From the NCBI GenBank assembly GCA_028274465.1, contig CM051456.1:121784880-121848879 (forward strand): DNA of 64,000 bases, read 5' to 3'. The DNA comes from Plantago ovata (taxonomy: Eukaryota > Streptophyta > Magnoliopsida > Lamiales > Plantaginaceae). Positions within the stretch are counted from its first letter, which is position 1, and each line of letters starts with the position of its first letter. A program made the translations under genes and the position numbers. The notes under the pieces are model-generated. The model was given only the letters and a program-made list of their open reading frames with translations. It did not search any database and was not told the DNA's origin. Below are positions 36,191-48,465 of this stretch, piece by piece.

Positions 36191-39100
36191 CTACTCAGTC
36201 TGTTGCCGGGAAATACGCTTAGAGTCCTCTGACCTGTGCCGGAACAACTTGGCAATCTTTCTTCTCTCACAGTCCTGACACGGAAATTTGGATCAGACGA
36301 TAATTCCACTGCAGTTATCCAGGAATTAAGAATCTTATGCAATCAAGGGTGGTTACAGTTTTGCCCCCACCCGCCACCAACAAAACGACATGGAGTGACA
36401 CCTATCCTTTAAATCGTTTCAGAAACTATGTTGATCCTTCCTAGTATGAGTCTTACATATATCATGGGAGCTATATCATACAAACATAAAGCACAGTCAA
36501 CGTAATTTTGCAGTAATGTACCTTGAACATATTCAGATAAAAGGGCTTCTCAGGATTCATCTTTCTCAACTTGTGATATGTATAGGCAAAACTTAGCTGA
36601 TCACGAGGAGTAAACCGCTCGACCTCATTGAACCAGAGGCAAGAAAACAAATTTGACATTGGAGTATGAGCCCTGACAATAAAAGACCCTTCCGGTACAT
36701 CTGTCAAATAAAGAACATCATAAACAACAGCAAACATATGATTGAACCAAACAATCTCTAAAGATAAATGGGCAAATCGTACTGCTGGGAAGAAGCTTGT
36801 AGGGATCTGAAGCATTAAATCTTTTCATCCCATCTGCCTGGTAAAATGCAAACTGTTCATCTATAACAGTATGGTTGTACTTGTTGAGCCTCTTATTTTG
36901 TGCAACCTCTTCCCACAAACAATGGCGGTCATAGTGATTGGATATAGCATATTCATGACCCTTTCTCCAAAGGAAGTATTCCAAGATAAGCAACGGATCA
37001 TGTTGAAGACGAAGTTTACTATCCAACCAAATTGAGTACCTGAACACAAAGGTTTACAGTAAAGCACTGAAGATGATGCTAAATATCGCTGCCAGATATA
37101 AGTACTTCCAGGCTGGCAGATTTCAAATCAATTCAAATTGTTATGAAATTGTCATATAAATGTAATATTTGAAAATAGCGAAAACAGTGTATCTATGTTA
37201 AATGTAATATCTGAAGATTGGCCGCAATAAAACATGATTTCAGGTGTATGAATTCAACAAAAACCAAAATATGGTAACACTAACAAGCAGATAGATTTTA
37301 TAAAATAAGAACAAAATACGCATGGCTGCTACTGGAAGTAGGATTGTTGCAAGAATTTTACCTGGCTGAAGGGAAAAGACGATGAGGCAAAAGTTTTGGT
37401 ATCTTCCCAACTCTCCGCATATCAGTGTAAGGAAGATTCTTTACCACCACAATTTTCCAAAATCCAAGATAGCCCATCGGGTCAGGCATCTGGCCTTCTG
37501 ATGAAAGAGTTTGTATAGTTAATTCATCCACAAACATTACAAAGCATACATTTTTCCTTGACAAACGGGAGATCTGGGATTTAGAAAAAGAATGTATCAG
37601 AATAGTTATAACAGTTACCGGTATAGTTTATGTGCTTGAACATGAATGAGTTTAATTAGGCAGAACCTCAAATGATAAAGCTTTCTAAAAGTCCCATCTA
37701 CCTTTCACATTGTCCTATGAAGGCCGATGTTATGGACAGGGAACGGGAACACAATTTTCTGTTCCTATTATCAAATTATAGATCCCCGCCCACTTTTCAG
37801 TGACCAATAAGAGTTCAGTACTTAAGTTGAAAAGAAAACCTGCTTTTACAAACAAATAATAACATGTCGAAACTAATGAATTTACTCGAGTAAAACTGAG
37901 TTTCAAACTGAGTAAGAAATTAACTATATATTGAAAGAATAAGCAATTAAGCATGGAGCAAGGAATCTGTACCGCTTTGCCAGCTGGTGATCTTAAGTGA
38001 TCAGAATTCCCAAAGATACATGACATAACAGCAATGTGGCAACTGCTAATGTATTTTGCATCATCTTCTGCCAAGTCAAATCCTGTGCTTGGTGACCCTT
38101 TAGGACCTTTCACAAAACCGCAGTTGATTTTCTGATCACGAGCAATAAAAGATTCTTCTCTTTCTGTAAGACTCTGATGTCCAGCGAACATAGGCTCCCA
38201 TTTGTCATCTTCAATGGGCCTTTCTTCTGTTCTGGTATATTGCAAGGAAAACCTTGCGAACTTCTTACTTTCCAAAGGCTCTACGAGCAATCCAGTGGAA
38301 TTCGCCATTTTCATCTCACATGACCCTGATATAATTGAGTTTCAGTAGCAGCAAATAAACAGAACATACAGTTGAACAAGTAAAAGCACATTGGAGCATC
38401 ATTTGGAGCGAAGGTTTTTATCGAATGTCCGAACTAGATCCTCAAAATAGGTTTTGGACAGAAGATCGGACCTTTTCCCAGTGTATGAGACAAGCTTCTG
38501 TGCCAGCAGTAGACAGAAAACTGTACAAGTTACAAAAGTTACCTATAACTGAATTTTATCCTATCTGTATATTTAAACAAGCAAAACAACGGAAAGGTCT
38601 GTAGGTTAGAAATCAGCTATTTGCTAAATCAAGAAGTGTATGCGACTCAAGGTGAGGCTTGACACAGTTTGCAAGACCATACATTGAAATGTTTGTGGTA
38701 GTACCACATTTAACTTCTAAATCAAGCAGTGTATAATAACCATTTTGCTTATATCTGTAATTTATATCAAGAAACCTATCTCAAGTTGAGTGGCCAATAG
38801 AATCATGTCACCCCTCTACAGGGTCAAATCAATAGTCAACTTCTAGAGCTAAAACGACTTTCTGGGCCCTTGATAATATTTGTTCATATTAACAGAACAC
38901 AGAACAGTTGGTTATTCGTCATCCCTGAATCCGTTATCAGAATAAGTTAAATCACATCATTCATCTTAAACGGAAGGAGTAATGGATGAAGAATCAATTT
39001 ACCAGAAAACTTTCGACGTTTTGGTTTCGGTTTAGGGTGGGTGGAGCGCCTTCCAGGACTTGACCTTTTAACAGATCGACCTTCAGCAGAACTGGCATGA

Positions 39101-41144
39101 TTCGGATCTGCAAGGTCTTCATCATGCTGGGGTTTTGATAAAGAATCCCCCGTGTATACATCACTGGAAGATTTAGCTTCCTCAACAGATTTCATCTTCT
39201 TATGTCTAGCTTGATTCACATGAGAAGATTCCTCTGTATCATGGGATCGAGTGGTCCCAGACTGACCTCTTTCATCATGCCGAGTATCATCATACTCTTC
39301 TATTTGGTCATCCTGCAAGTCAATACCATCGTCATAATCATCAGCTTCATCTAAGATCCTCGGTTTCTTACCATCATTATCCCCAGATTGTCGGTTTCTA
39401 TCTCCGTGAACATCTCTAGTGCTATTCAAAGAGGCCTCATATTCAGCTTCATACATTTTCAGTTCATTACGGCCAGCCTCATTGTACAGACCATGTGCCC
39501 GATGATCCAAGGGTTTATGAGACTTCTCAAATGAAGTAGACCTATTGCTTTTTAATGGTATTTGAAGTTTATCATCAGAAACATGACGAGTTCGTTCCAA
39601 TTCTTCCTCACTGTAGTCTCCATCTCTCCTTCTATCATCTTTGTCCCAATAACGAGAATCCCTTCCATGCACAGTTGATCCATGCCCAAATTTTAGCTCC
39701 TGTGAGTTTTGCAATCGAGTTACATTGAGGAGAAAGTCTGTATCGTTGCTATTGTCATCATCTTGAACCGGGTGTCTATCTATTTCCCCTCCTAAAACAA
39801 ACAAAATGTTAAAATTTCAAATCAGATGGACACAGTGAAGGCTGGAAATCTTTGATTAAACAATAAATAATAGAATAATACAGGACCTTAGCATGCAACT
39901 AAAAATACATTCATCCAAGTGCAAGTTCAGGAAAATATTATTGCCATCCCAACCACGATGAGCCATTTCAGACATCCAAAGAAAGATGCAATGATCTAGG
40001 AAAGGAAAGCTCTGATCCCCATTCAATGCCATACTTGTTTCTCAACAAATCCAGACTATAAGGGTCGAGGGACCATGCCAGAAACAAACATAACATAGAT
40101 TGTCTTTATACAAGGGTTCCAGCTTCCTTTGAATATTTAACAGAAATTCAGCAATTAAGTTTCAATGCAGAAAGTTTAAGAATCAAGTTCAGGTTTTATA
40201 TCCATTGCATTTGAAGCACAAATTATACATTAGATTTAAAATTTAAAAATGGAAATAGTGCAGGAACTCATGAACATATACGAAATAACTAAACTTCATT
40301 TCATTAACCCAAATCAGACAGTCAACTGCATTTTAATATCTCAACTACTGCAGAGTAATTTGTCTCTATGTTTGCTAACCGCGTGAAGGTAGAACTAACT
40401 TCTTATTTGATATACTAACATCAATTTTAGTTCCAATTCTCCACTTGAACAGTGTGGTCCTTACCATTGCATTCTTTAATCTCATATTTCCATATATTTC
40501 CTCTTTAAACACAGGCTCCAGTCTCATTCAAAACCTAACAGCAGAGCGAGCAATGAGGTCCCATCACACCAAATCTATGGAAACTTTAGCTCAAATTTTG
40601 TCAATGCATTACGCAAACTCATTTATACATAGTTTCTCATAAAAATAAGAGATCCAGCTTCGTTCAAGAATCTAACAATGCACAAGCAATTAAGTCTCCA
40701 CCCCCACTAACTGTAGCTCAACGCATTATACCCTCCTAATTGCACATACATACTTTCCCTTTATACATAATGGGCTCCAGCTTTGTTTCTAAATTCTAAA
40801 GTTACAAATGCAGGAAACAATGTGCAAAAGTTCCACATTACAAAAAAATACAGCTCTAATTATAGCCTGAAACTAACTACACTTGAATGAATTAGCTGAA
40901 AGCAGATATCAAATGCCACAATCATACCTCTAGCTTGCAAGGAGAAGTAGAAGAGAGCAGAGACGGAGAGAACGAGAGATAGCGTGAAAATGCAGAATCC
41001 GATCGAGATCTTACGAGGCGAGTGGGACTTAGATCGCCGGTGGTGGAGGTGGCGGGAGCCTCCTACTCCACCACGAGAACCGATGGAAACGACGTGATCG
41101 GAGTTTCGTCCGCCATTAACGCCGCCGGATTGCCTGAAAGCCAT
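36191..41144 (-). CDS. DUF616 / MUCI70-like putative hexosyltransferase
   Basis: Seven exons on the minus strand: 40928-41144, 39003-39791, 37973-38325, 37362-37573, 36783-37039, 36522-36700 and 36191-36274. All have GT-AG borders and consistent phases, giving 696 residues. A short basic cytoplasmic tail (HHRRSKSHSPRK) and one membrane anchor (about residues 48-68) mark a type II Golgi protein. Residues 73-335 are a hydrophilic Asp/Glu/Arg/Lys-rich stem. The conserved DUF616 domain follows: FARFSLQYTRTEERPIEDD, CGFVKGPKGS, the ISSCHIAVMSCIFG motif, VDELTIQTL, YSIWLDSKLRLQHDPLLILE, EYAISNHYDRHCLWEE and VPEGSFIVRAHTPMSNLF. Known members act in wall polysaccharide (mucilage) synthesis; the long stem resembles the Arabidopsis EMB2756/At4g09630 group. 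Catalytic activity is inferred from the family. Confidence 0.92.
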
Positions 41145-41274
41145 CCGAGCATTATGGGGAACAGCAATTGGGATAAGGCGAAGGTTTAGTTAGGGTTCGA
41201 ATTTAGCGTGAGCGAAGAGAGAAAGTGTGTGTGTGTGTGCTGGATTGAATTGTACTTCACGCATAAGCCGAGAT

Positions 41275-41297
41275 ACTCTCTCTCTCTCTCTCTCTCG
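41275..41297. repeat. (TC)n tract in the DUF616 leader/promoter
   Basis: About eleven TC units lie 130-150 bp upstream of the ATG at 41144. Read on the gene's strand this is a GA repeat, a common plant core-promoter or leader element. Confidence 0.85.
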
Positions 41298-43269
41298 GGG
41301 AAAAAGGTACTATGATTTCAATCACCGGACGACTGGTGTTTGTGTCGTTGGTTGGTTGAAAGAGAGTGACTGACCGAAGAAGGTTTGGGTTTTTGTATTT
41401 ATTTCTTTCTTTCTGTATTTGTTTAGGACACATTAATTACATTCTGCAATTAAATTACGATTAGGACTCATTTTTAGGATGGTTGGAATGTGATGTACTA
41501 CTACTATAAATAAAGTAGGACTAATCTAGAAGTCTAGAACAGGTTGGGGAGACAATTAATTTTGGTTTATTTTTACATGAATAAATTTAAACCGAACCGA
41601 ATGAGGTAAATTGCTAGGACTTCTCCGCCGCAATAGTTTGGTAGTAATAAATACGAGAGAGACCAAGTGGAGTAAATATAGATAAATTTGGGCGTTAGAC
41701 ACCCGCAAATCACGGCAAATTGTTCATTCGTTGTTGGTTTAGGTCATGTGGTAGAATACGAGACGAACTCAGTAATTGGCCCTTGGCTTGGTACGATACC
41801 AAACCATTGCCTTATTACATGTCATTGGCTCATATTTACGCATTGTTTTTATGTTTTTCTGATGATGTCAAAATATGTCAATACCGTTCCAATACAAACC
41901 AAAACGAACTATAATGGTCTAGCATATTACAAGAAGGTACATAGAATGGTCAGGTCCTCGAGGCTAAGAAGAGAACATACGACATGCTTAGCTTCGTAAG
42001 TCAGCACGAGGAAACGAAGACTAGACGTAGCTACGAAAGTAAGAAGTTTGAAAGAAGACTTCGAAGTATGAACAACTACTGACACTTCTTAGATTGATCA
42101 TCAAGGCAGCCCAACAAGTACTAAGACCAGGCCCACAAAGATGTCACTCTCAAGACACACTGTATAACAAAATGACACTTGGCACGAGATCATTGGACAT
42201 AGTACGATCTAAGAGTCATATATGAAGGGAACCTGGTCTCTAAGAAACACAAACAATATTTGCTCACTATACTATTTCTTTGTACAAACATTATGAGAGA
42301 TATAGTACAAAGTAACCCATGGTTGGTTTCCGACCACCATTCCGACCATACTTTATTATTTACTTATTTTACATAGATCCATCTTCACACATACTTACTG
42401 CATATTTACATAACACATTCACTAGATAGTTATATCCAAATCCAAGGTTCATACATGATTATTTCATAAATACTAGGAGTAGAGTTTTATCAACATCATT
42501 CTCTTTATAATACTGTATATAATATACAGTTTTATTTTCCTATACGACTGTCTACAACATTATTATCGTAATAAAATAGTTAGATTATGTTGCAATTCAA
42601 TATTTATTTACTTCCTCTACAATTTCACATTTTTTCAATGACGCCTACTATATGTTTAGATGTGTAAGGAAGTTGATTAGAACCAGAGTAAGTTTGACTT
42701 TTGTCATGTAACCTAGATTTTATTGGAAATGTGAAGAAAACTTTGTAATAATGCCTTCTATAAGGTACTATATATTTACGACCATTTTTAAAATAATTAC
42801 TGGTTAGTTGAGAAAATTAAAAATAATTAATGGCTGATCACAAAAATATATGTTATTACTTTCATATAAGGATCGCACACCTAAAGCCAAAAGGCCCAAA
42901 ACCAAAAAAAATACAAACTCGATAAAAAAATTAACTGGACGGAGTAACTATTGACCACCATCTCGCTTAGCGCAAGGATCCAAAAATAAAAGGATGTGGA
43001 ATAAAAGGTTGAATAAAAGTTACTGCTATTAAATGAGACACATCATCAGCTGCAATATTGTGGTCTGCAAATCATTCGAACAGGATCGAGGATTCAACCC
43101 ACCTTTCTTCCTCACTGAACCAAACCTACAAAAACCACCTTTCAATCTTGCTTCTCAAGGTGATTTCTTCTCGGGGCTTTCTGCCGTTTAATTTCTTGTC
43201 AGTTCAATTAATTCGTTGCTTCTGAATTGATTCACTCTCTCTTTTTCAGGGTCATTTATAGGGGCAGTG
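41298..43269. other. Divergent promoter region and LTR-like debris
   Basis: This region separates the divergent DUF616 and mTERF genes. The stretch of about 41.69-42.45 kb has words common in Ty3/gypsy LTRs (GCCCAACAAGTAC, AGGCCCACAAAG, ACACTTGGCACGAGATCATT) but I found no matching ends, so it is at most an old LTR remnant. From 43.0 kb on it is the leader of the mTERF gene, with a probable leader intron (donor AAG/GTGATT near 43160, acceptor TTTCAG near 43249). Confidence 0.4.
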
Positions 43270-44570
43270 ATGCAGCTGGGAATTTCATTGGCTTCTCCTT
43301 TGTTGACTTTTGATTCAACAGGTCTGGTTTTCTGCTCTTCTGTAAGTATTTATTACTACTGCCCTTTTCTCCTATTGCGCCAATTCCGTTACACTTTACT
43401 TCTCAAGAAGAAAGATTTAGTGTTTCAAGACTCTGTGTGAGATTTATTAATGGCTAGCTGTAAGTAACGTGTATATTGATTGATTGATGTGTATTGCTGC
43501 TGGTCAAACAGATGATTATAACTTCTAATCATATACTCCTAAACGGTGTTAGTCTAGCAACCAAGAACTCGGTTATTGATTTGAGATGATTTATATTGGG
43601 AATAAGTAGTAGATGACTGAATCATGAGCCTAATGGAGTAGTGTTTTCACTCATTGTATATGTTTGTTTAGTATGTCCGATTAGTAACCGATTGTATTCG
43701 TTTGCACATCGGTGATTGATTCTTCAGCATTATAGGTTAACTTTGCTGATACATACATTGGTTAAAAGCAAGAGAAAGAAACTTGACTAAACGGCATATG
43801 ATTTACACGTTTCCTAGTAATCTTGAAAGATTTACTACTCTTTAAACTGCCGCCGTGTGTTATGGTCTGTTATTTATGTTTCTGATTACCAATAGGCACT
43901 TAAGTTCATTACATTAGTAATTACGTACTATTTGCAACGTTCTCATGGCCTCATGGGAACATTTGATTTCTGTTTTGTTATCTTGCAGGCTGATTCTGTG
44001 GGAGTAACGAGCAATAAGTTTCTTGCAAACTTAAATCGTCCAACATGTGTTGCTCCAAATGTTTTCCGAAAACACAGAATTGCTAATTTCCCGTATAAGA
44101 ATCAGAGGCTGTATTCTACTGCCCAGGCTCAGGATGCAGTTCTAAGTGATGATGATAAGAAAACATGGGAATCATGCAGACAAGCTCTATCCACTTTTAA
44201 CTTTGCTAATGAGGAAGAAGACAAAATTCTAGGAAAAGCATTTGGTCAAATACATTCACCATATTGGGGGGAAGAGCGGAATAAAGAAGTGCCTAAGTTC
44301 GAGGTAGTTAATGAAATTCTCAGTTATCTTAGAGATTTAGGTCTCACTGATGATGATCTTACCAAACTTCTCAAAAAATTTCCGGAGGTGCTTGGGTGTA
44401 GCCTTGAAGATGAACTGAAAGTGAATGTACAGATTTTGGAAAACCAATGGGGTATTAAAGGGAAAACGTTGAGAAGCCTTCTCCTTCGGAACCCTAAAGC
44501 TTTGGGTTATATTATTGATTGCAAAGGAGATTGTGTTGCACAATGCACTCGATGCTGGGCTCGGTTTTAG
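43270..44570 (+). CDS. mTERF-like organellar protein
   Basis: Exon 1 is 43270-43341 (24 codons) and exon 2 is 43989-44570, joined in phase 0 for 217 residues. The first 65 residues are Ser/Thr/Arg/Asn-rich and fit a plastid or mitochondrial leader. The C-terminal half has mTERF helical repeats: EVVNEILSYLRDLGLTDDDL, TKLLKKFPEVLGCSLEDELK, VQILENQWGIKGKTLRSLLL, and RNPKALGY. The end is GDCVAQCTRCWARF, a cysteine-bearing tail. mTERF proteins bind organelle nucleic acid and act in transcription or splicing. This one is short, with two to three repeats against the usual six to nine. It looks like the Arabidopsis At4g09620 type, whose neighbour in that genome is a DUF616 gene, as here. An alternative ATG at 43932 would need intron sequence. 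Confidence 0.85.
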
Positions 44571-47543
44571 CTTATGATTATTCAAAATTCTTCATTCCTA
44601 CATGTACAAATAGTATAGCTGGGTGAGTCATGGGCAGTTTCTTCTTCTACTCTTAATGCTCAAGAGACTCCTATGAATAATAGGGGACGATATCATACAT
44701 TTGATAGGTGAACTTTTGTCCTCTTGTGTAAATCAGATCCCTTGATTCTGCACATATTGAATCACACTTGCTGTTTCATTGCGCTTTGTGAATTTTATTA
44801 TTATTATTATTATTATTATAGTATTTTTTTTAATAGCCTTTTCGTGCATCTATTGCGATGTATTGCCTTACCCAGCTTGGTTTCTGGTTTAACAGTTTGA
44901 ACATAACTGTTTTCACATTGATGTTCATTTGTACTTACTGTTGTCTTTGTATTGCCTCACGTAATGGAATATGTGATATTGCTTTTAAACTCCGATCAGA
45001 AATATTTGCCTGCGAGCTGGTGTATTTCATATTGGCACATGGAAATTGTCCGATATGTTATAGATTGTGATGCTTTAAGCCTTTAAACCAAATCCAAGTC
45101 TGATTCATTCTGAATGCTAGAGTAGCAGTTAGCATAAGCATAACTTATCCATATTCAATAATAATCTTCTGCTTATCAAAACATTTCTCAATCTCTCTTT
45201 ATGTATTTATTATTGTCTATTGCCTTTTCTTTTTCTGTACAGTTGCTCCGTCCTTCAAAAACTTTCAGCTGGCTTGATAGATTGGAAGCGCGAATACTTT
45301 GCTGTGGTTGGCGATGTTGTCCTAGTACATGAGGTATGCTTCGCTTTATCATTTTAGTGGCTCCACATCTCAGCAAGGTGCTTGTAAAGCTATGCATATA
45401 AATCAGTCAGTATCTTGCTTTTGCTGTCATTTGACAATGATGCTACATAATGTGTTCTTGATGTTAAATGCTACATAATGTGTTCCTTTAGTAGTAGTAA
45501 TAGGGTTAGATAACATGTGCTAGTGATCAGATAGTTCTGTGTACATCTAAACTATTTTGAATCACAAAGAGCACCTAACCAAGAATAATACATTATACAT
45601 TCACGCACATTGTAAGTAAACACTTTGTGCGGCTGTTGTTTGCAGCCAATGAGGCGATGCCATCTATTTGCTGCTGCTGATACAATCAACAACATATTTT
45701 GCTCTGTTTGTGAGATTTCTGTTCTGATTAGCAGCTACCATGGCTTATTTTGTTGCAACCATGGTAGAAATGATTGAATGATATTATCATCATCAGCACC
45801 AGAATCATCTTGATGATGATATCAAGCCTTGCACCCTATCCTTCTTCCTTGATAGGCCCTTTCTTTTGGAGGCTTTCTCGTTAATTCTGATTTACTTCTC
45901 AAAATAGATGAAGATGCGATTTCAGATCCATTGCCTCATTCTCAACCTCATGGTCTAGTATAGACTTGGTCTAAATGAGTGTTTTCCGTGTTGGGCGTGA
46001 GTGAAATCTTTTCATAGATCAGGTCTGAGTATGTTATAGACCTTGTGGCTTAGAATGAATGAGTCACCTCACTAGAGAAATAATTGTAAATTGACTTAAA
46101 CATTTCTTTGAGTAAGTACTAATACAATTTTCCTTGTTGAACTCCACATGATCACTACTATTGCCAGTAGTTGTCGAGAGGTGATCTGCATCGACTGCCA
46201 TATACATAACCAGTAGTCAATTTATCTCTGCACTTTCATTCCTTGCTACCAAACTCTAACAGCATTAACCCAGCTGCTGCTAGTGTTGAGGAATATAGAG
46301 AAGAAACCAATTATGAGTTGGGACATTTAGTTTAAAATCTTGTTCCTATTAGGCTTTCTACTTCATCAACAGGTCGAACCCAGTAAATTATGTGTGTGCT
46401 AACAATCTGTTCAGAAATGGCGATCTTGGCTCAGGGGCACTGATCATATTCTATTGACATTTGACAATGGATAAGGGGCGAAATGGCCCACGATGGGGAT
46501 TAATTATAACCCAATGTAAGAAGATGAAGGGTACAGAGTAGAGTTGCAGAAAAAGATAGCTGCTCGCTGAGCAGCTGGTGATTACTTGTGTGGTATTACT
46601 GGAGTAGTAAATTAAACCAAATTAGTATTTTCCTGCCCAAGCTGGTGATTATCAAACCTGAAACCACCACATGCAACTTGTTTGATATACTATGGTAATT
46701 CCATGTGCAGTTGTAAATCGTGACCAAAATCCAAGATGTTAAATTACGAATACGATTTTGCTTGTCGAAAATATCTAGAACAGAATAAAGTTATAAATAT
46801 ACTTTTAAGGCAAAAAAAAAAAAGGGAAAAAAAGGAGCTTAAAAAGGGAATTGAATTCGGCTCGAGCATCCATGATCCAACTATCCAAGTGCTCACTTCA
46901 TGTAACAACACTAAGGAAGTTCATGTTGTTGGTTTTTCCTGTTGTATGATCTATGTTCCCCTTATTTAATGGAATTAGCTTCATTTGCTCTAGGTATCGA
47001 AGTATCATCTTAATTTGTAATCTATTCATCCTTATATAAACATCTGAGATGACTGATTTAAAAGTATTTATAACTATTCAAGCACTGGGACTTGATGTTG
47101 GATATCACATCTGTAAAGTTCAAATCAAAAGGAGGAGGGATTTACTGATTAGAAATTGAAATATCACGGAAAGCGAGATAGACGGATTCAAAGCCCCAAA
47201 ATATTTTTGTTTTCTTAATTCACATCGTTGTTTCCAATGGAGCAATTTTGGAAGTTTTCATGAGATACAGATGCCTTTGTAAAGTACCCGACTTACCCCA
47301 GTTACAACAGCTCAACTGACGAGAATACCCTTTAACTTCTCTCTAATTACCCGAGAACTGGCCGATACCGTTAATTTAGCTCTCATTCCGTTACTCGTGC
47401 ACGCCTAGTCACTGCTGCACTGTTATGTCAATCATCATTTTCCCCCATCATTCATCACCAAATCCAGTTGACCAATGAAACTTGCTCAATAAATAGCCAC
47501 TCCAATCTCAGATAAGATCAGATCTCAGAAGCAGCAGCTAGCT
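44571..47543. other. 3' flank of the mTERF gene and spacer
   Basis: Holds the mTERF 3' untranslated region, a (TTA)n tract at about 44796-44819, and stretches at 45245-45330 and 45645-45900 that look exon-like and may be alternatively spliced 3' untranslated sequence. Other short frames have no known family. Confidence 0.4.
47487..47495 (+). promoter_or_regulatory. TATA-like and CCAAT elements of the 47.5-kb gene
   Basis: CAATAAATA lies 57 bp upstream of the ATG at 47544, and a CCAAT word (GACCAATG) lies some 15 bp further up. The spacing suits a short leader. Confidence 0.5.
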
Positions 47544-48026
47544 ATGGCTGCTGTTGAAACCCTAGAACTCACGTCGAATAATCATCTTCTTCTTCCCGGT
47601 GATGATCAAATCAAATCTCACGTCGAATCCTCTCTCCATAAAGCCCCTTCTTCCCCAGACTTTCTCATCAGTTCCATTCGAAGCCTGACTAAATCCGAGG
47701 GTGCAGACCCATTGCTGGTTCAGATCGTAGTAGATGCTGCGCACAAATCAGATCGTGCTCAAATTGCTGCTGATGATGAGGTGGTGGTGATTCGTCGATT
47801 AGATCTGGTCGCTGAAGCATTTGGATCCTTCAGTCAGATGATTCTCAGAAACAGAGAGTATCTGGATGAACGGAAATACCGTCGGCTTCAGGTCAGTCCT
47901 ATCACTGGAGCAGTCATGGGTAAGAAGACGCTTTACAGTCATTCTCATGCTGATGCTGCTGCTTACTTTGCCATTCGTGCTTGGGTTAATGCTTTCATTC
48001 ATAATGATATGAAATTGGTTCTATAA
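47544..48026 (+). CDS. Unrecognised 160-residue protein
   Basis: A single-exon frame with good coding character, ATG 47544 to TAA 48024-48026. It begins MAAVETLELT and has no signal peptide or membrane segment. Two features stand out: a mixed-charge middle (DEVVVIRRLDLVAEAFGSF) and a conserved-looking second half (NREYLDERKYRRLQVSPITG, then a Gly/Lys turn, then AAAYFAIRAWVNAFI). I do not recognise the family and suggest no function. It has its own TATA-like and CCAAT elements and is followed at once by an unusual repeat array (48107-48460). It could be a young or lineage-specific gene. Confidence 0.6.
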   Translation: MAAVETLELTSNNHLLLPGDDQIKSHVESSLHKAPSSPDFLISSIRSLTKSEGADPLLVQIVVDAAHKSDRAQIAADDEVVVIRRLDLVAEAFGSFSQMILRNREYLDERKYRRLQVSPITGAVMGKKTLYSHSHADAAAYFAIRAWVNAFIHNDMKLVL

Positions 48027-48099
48027 ATCTTCTGTTGCCTAAAATGTTAAGAGGATGTATTCAACTATCTTTCTGATATCCTAAGCTTTGATTATAATG

Positions 48100-48465
48100 A
48101 AGCTTTGGATAGCAGAAGGATTTATATGTCAAATTCTGTTATCCAAACCTACTGATACTTAGCTGTTATGGATAGCAGAAGGATTTATAAATCTGAATAT
48201 ATTCGAAGCTATGGATGGCGGAAGGGTTTATATATCAAGTTCTGATGTCTAAAACTTTGATTATAATCAAGTTATGGATAGCAGAAGGATTCATAACACA
48301 ATTTCTGATGTCCATTACTTTGAATATAATCAAAGTTATGGATAGCGGAAGGATTCATGTAACACTGTTGTGATATCAAAGCTTCAAATATAATCCAGTT
48401 ATGGATTGCTCAAGGCTTTATAAAACAACACTGTCATAAGTTATGGATCCCTTGAAGAATTTATA
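48100..48465. repeat. Seven-copy array of TTATGGATAGCAGAAGGATT units
   Basis: The word GGAT(A/G)GC(A/G)GAAGG with flanking TTATG and TTATA occurs at 48107, 48170, 48213, 48276, 48340, 48403 and 48445. Spacings are 63, 43, 63, 64, 63 and 42. Intervening parts also align (TTCTGATGTC, TTTGATTATAATC). The last two copies are more worn. It lies just after the stop of the 160-residue gene. Confidence 0.85.

Noticed and set aside
41690-42450. Full Ty3/gypsy LTR between the DUF616 and mTERF genes
   Set aside because: No TG...CA boundaries or target duplication could be set; mentioned only as debris.
42611-42948. A further Stowaway MITE suggested by GGACGGAGTA
   Set aside because: The left partner end does not form a convincing inverted repeat.
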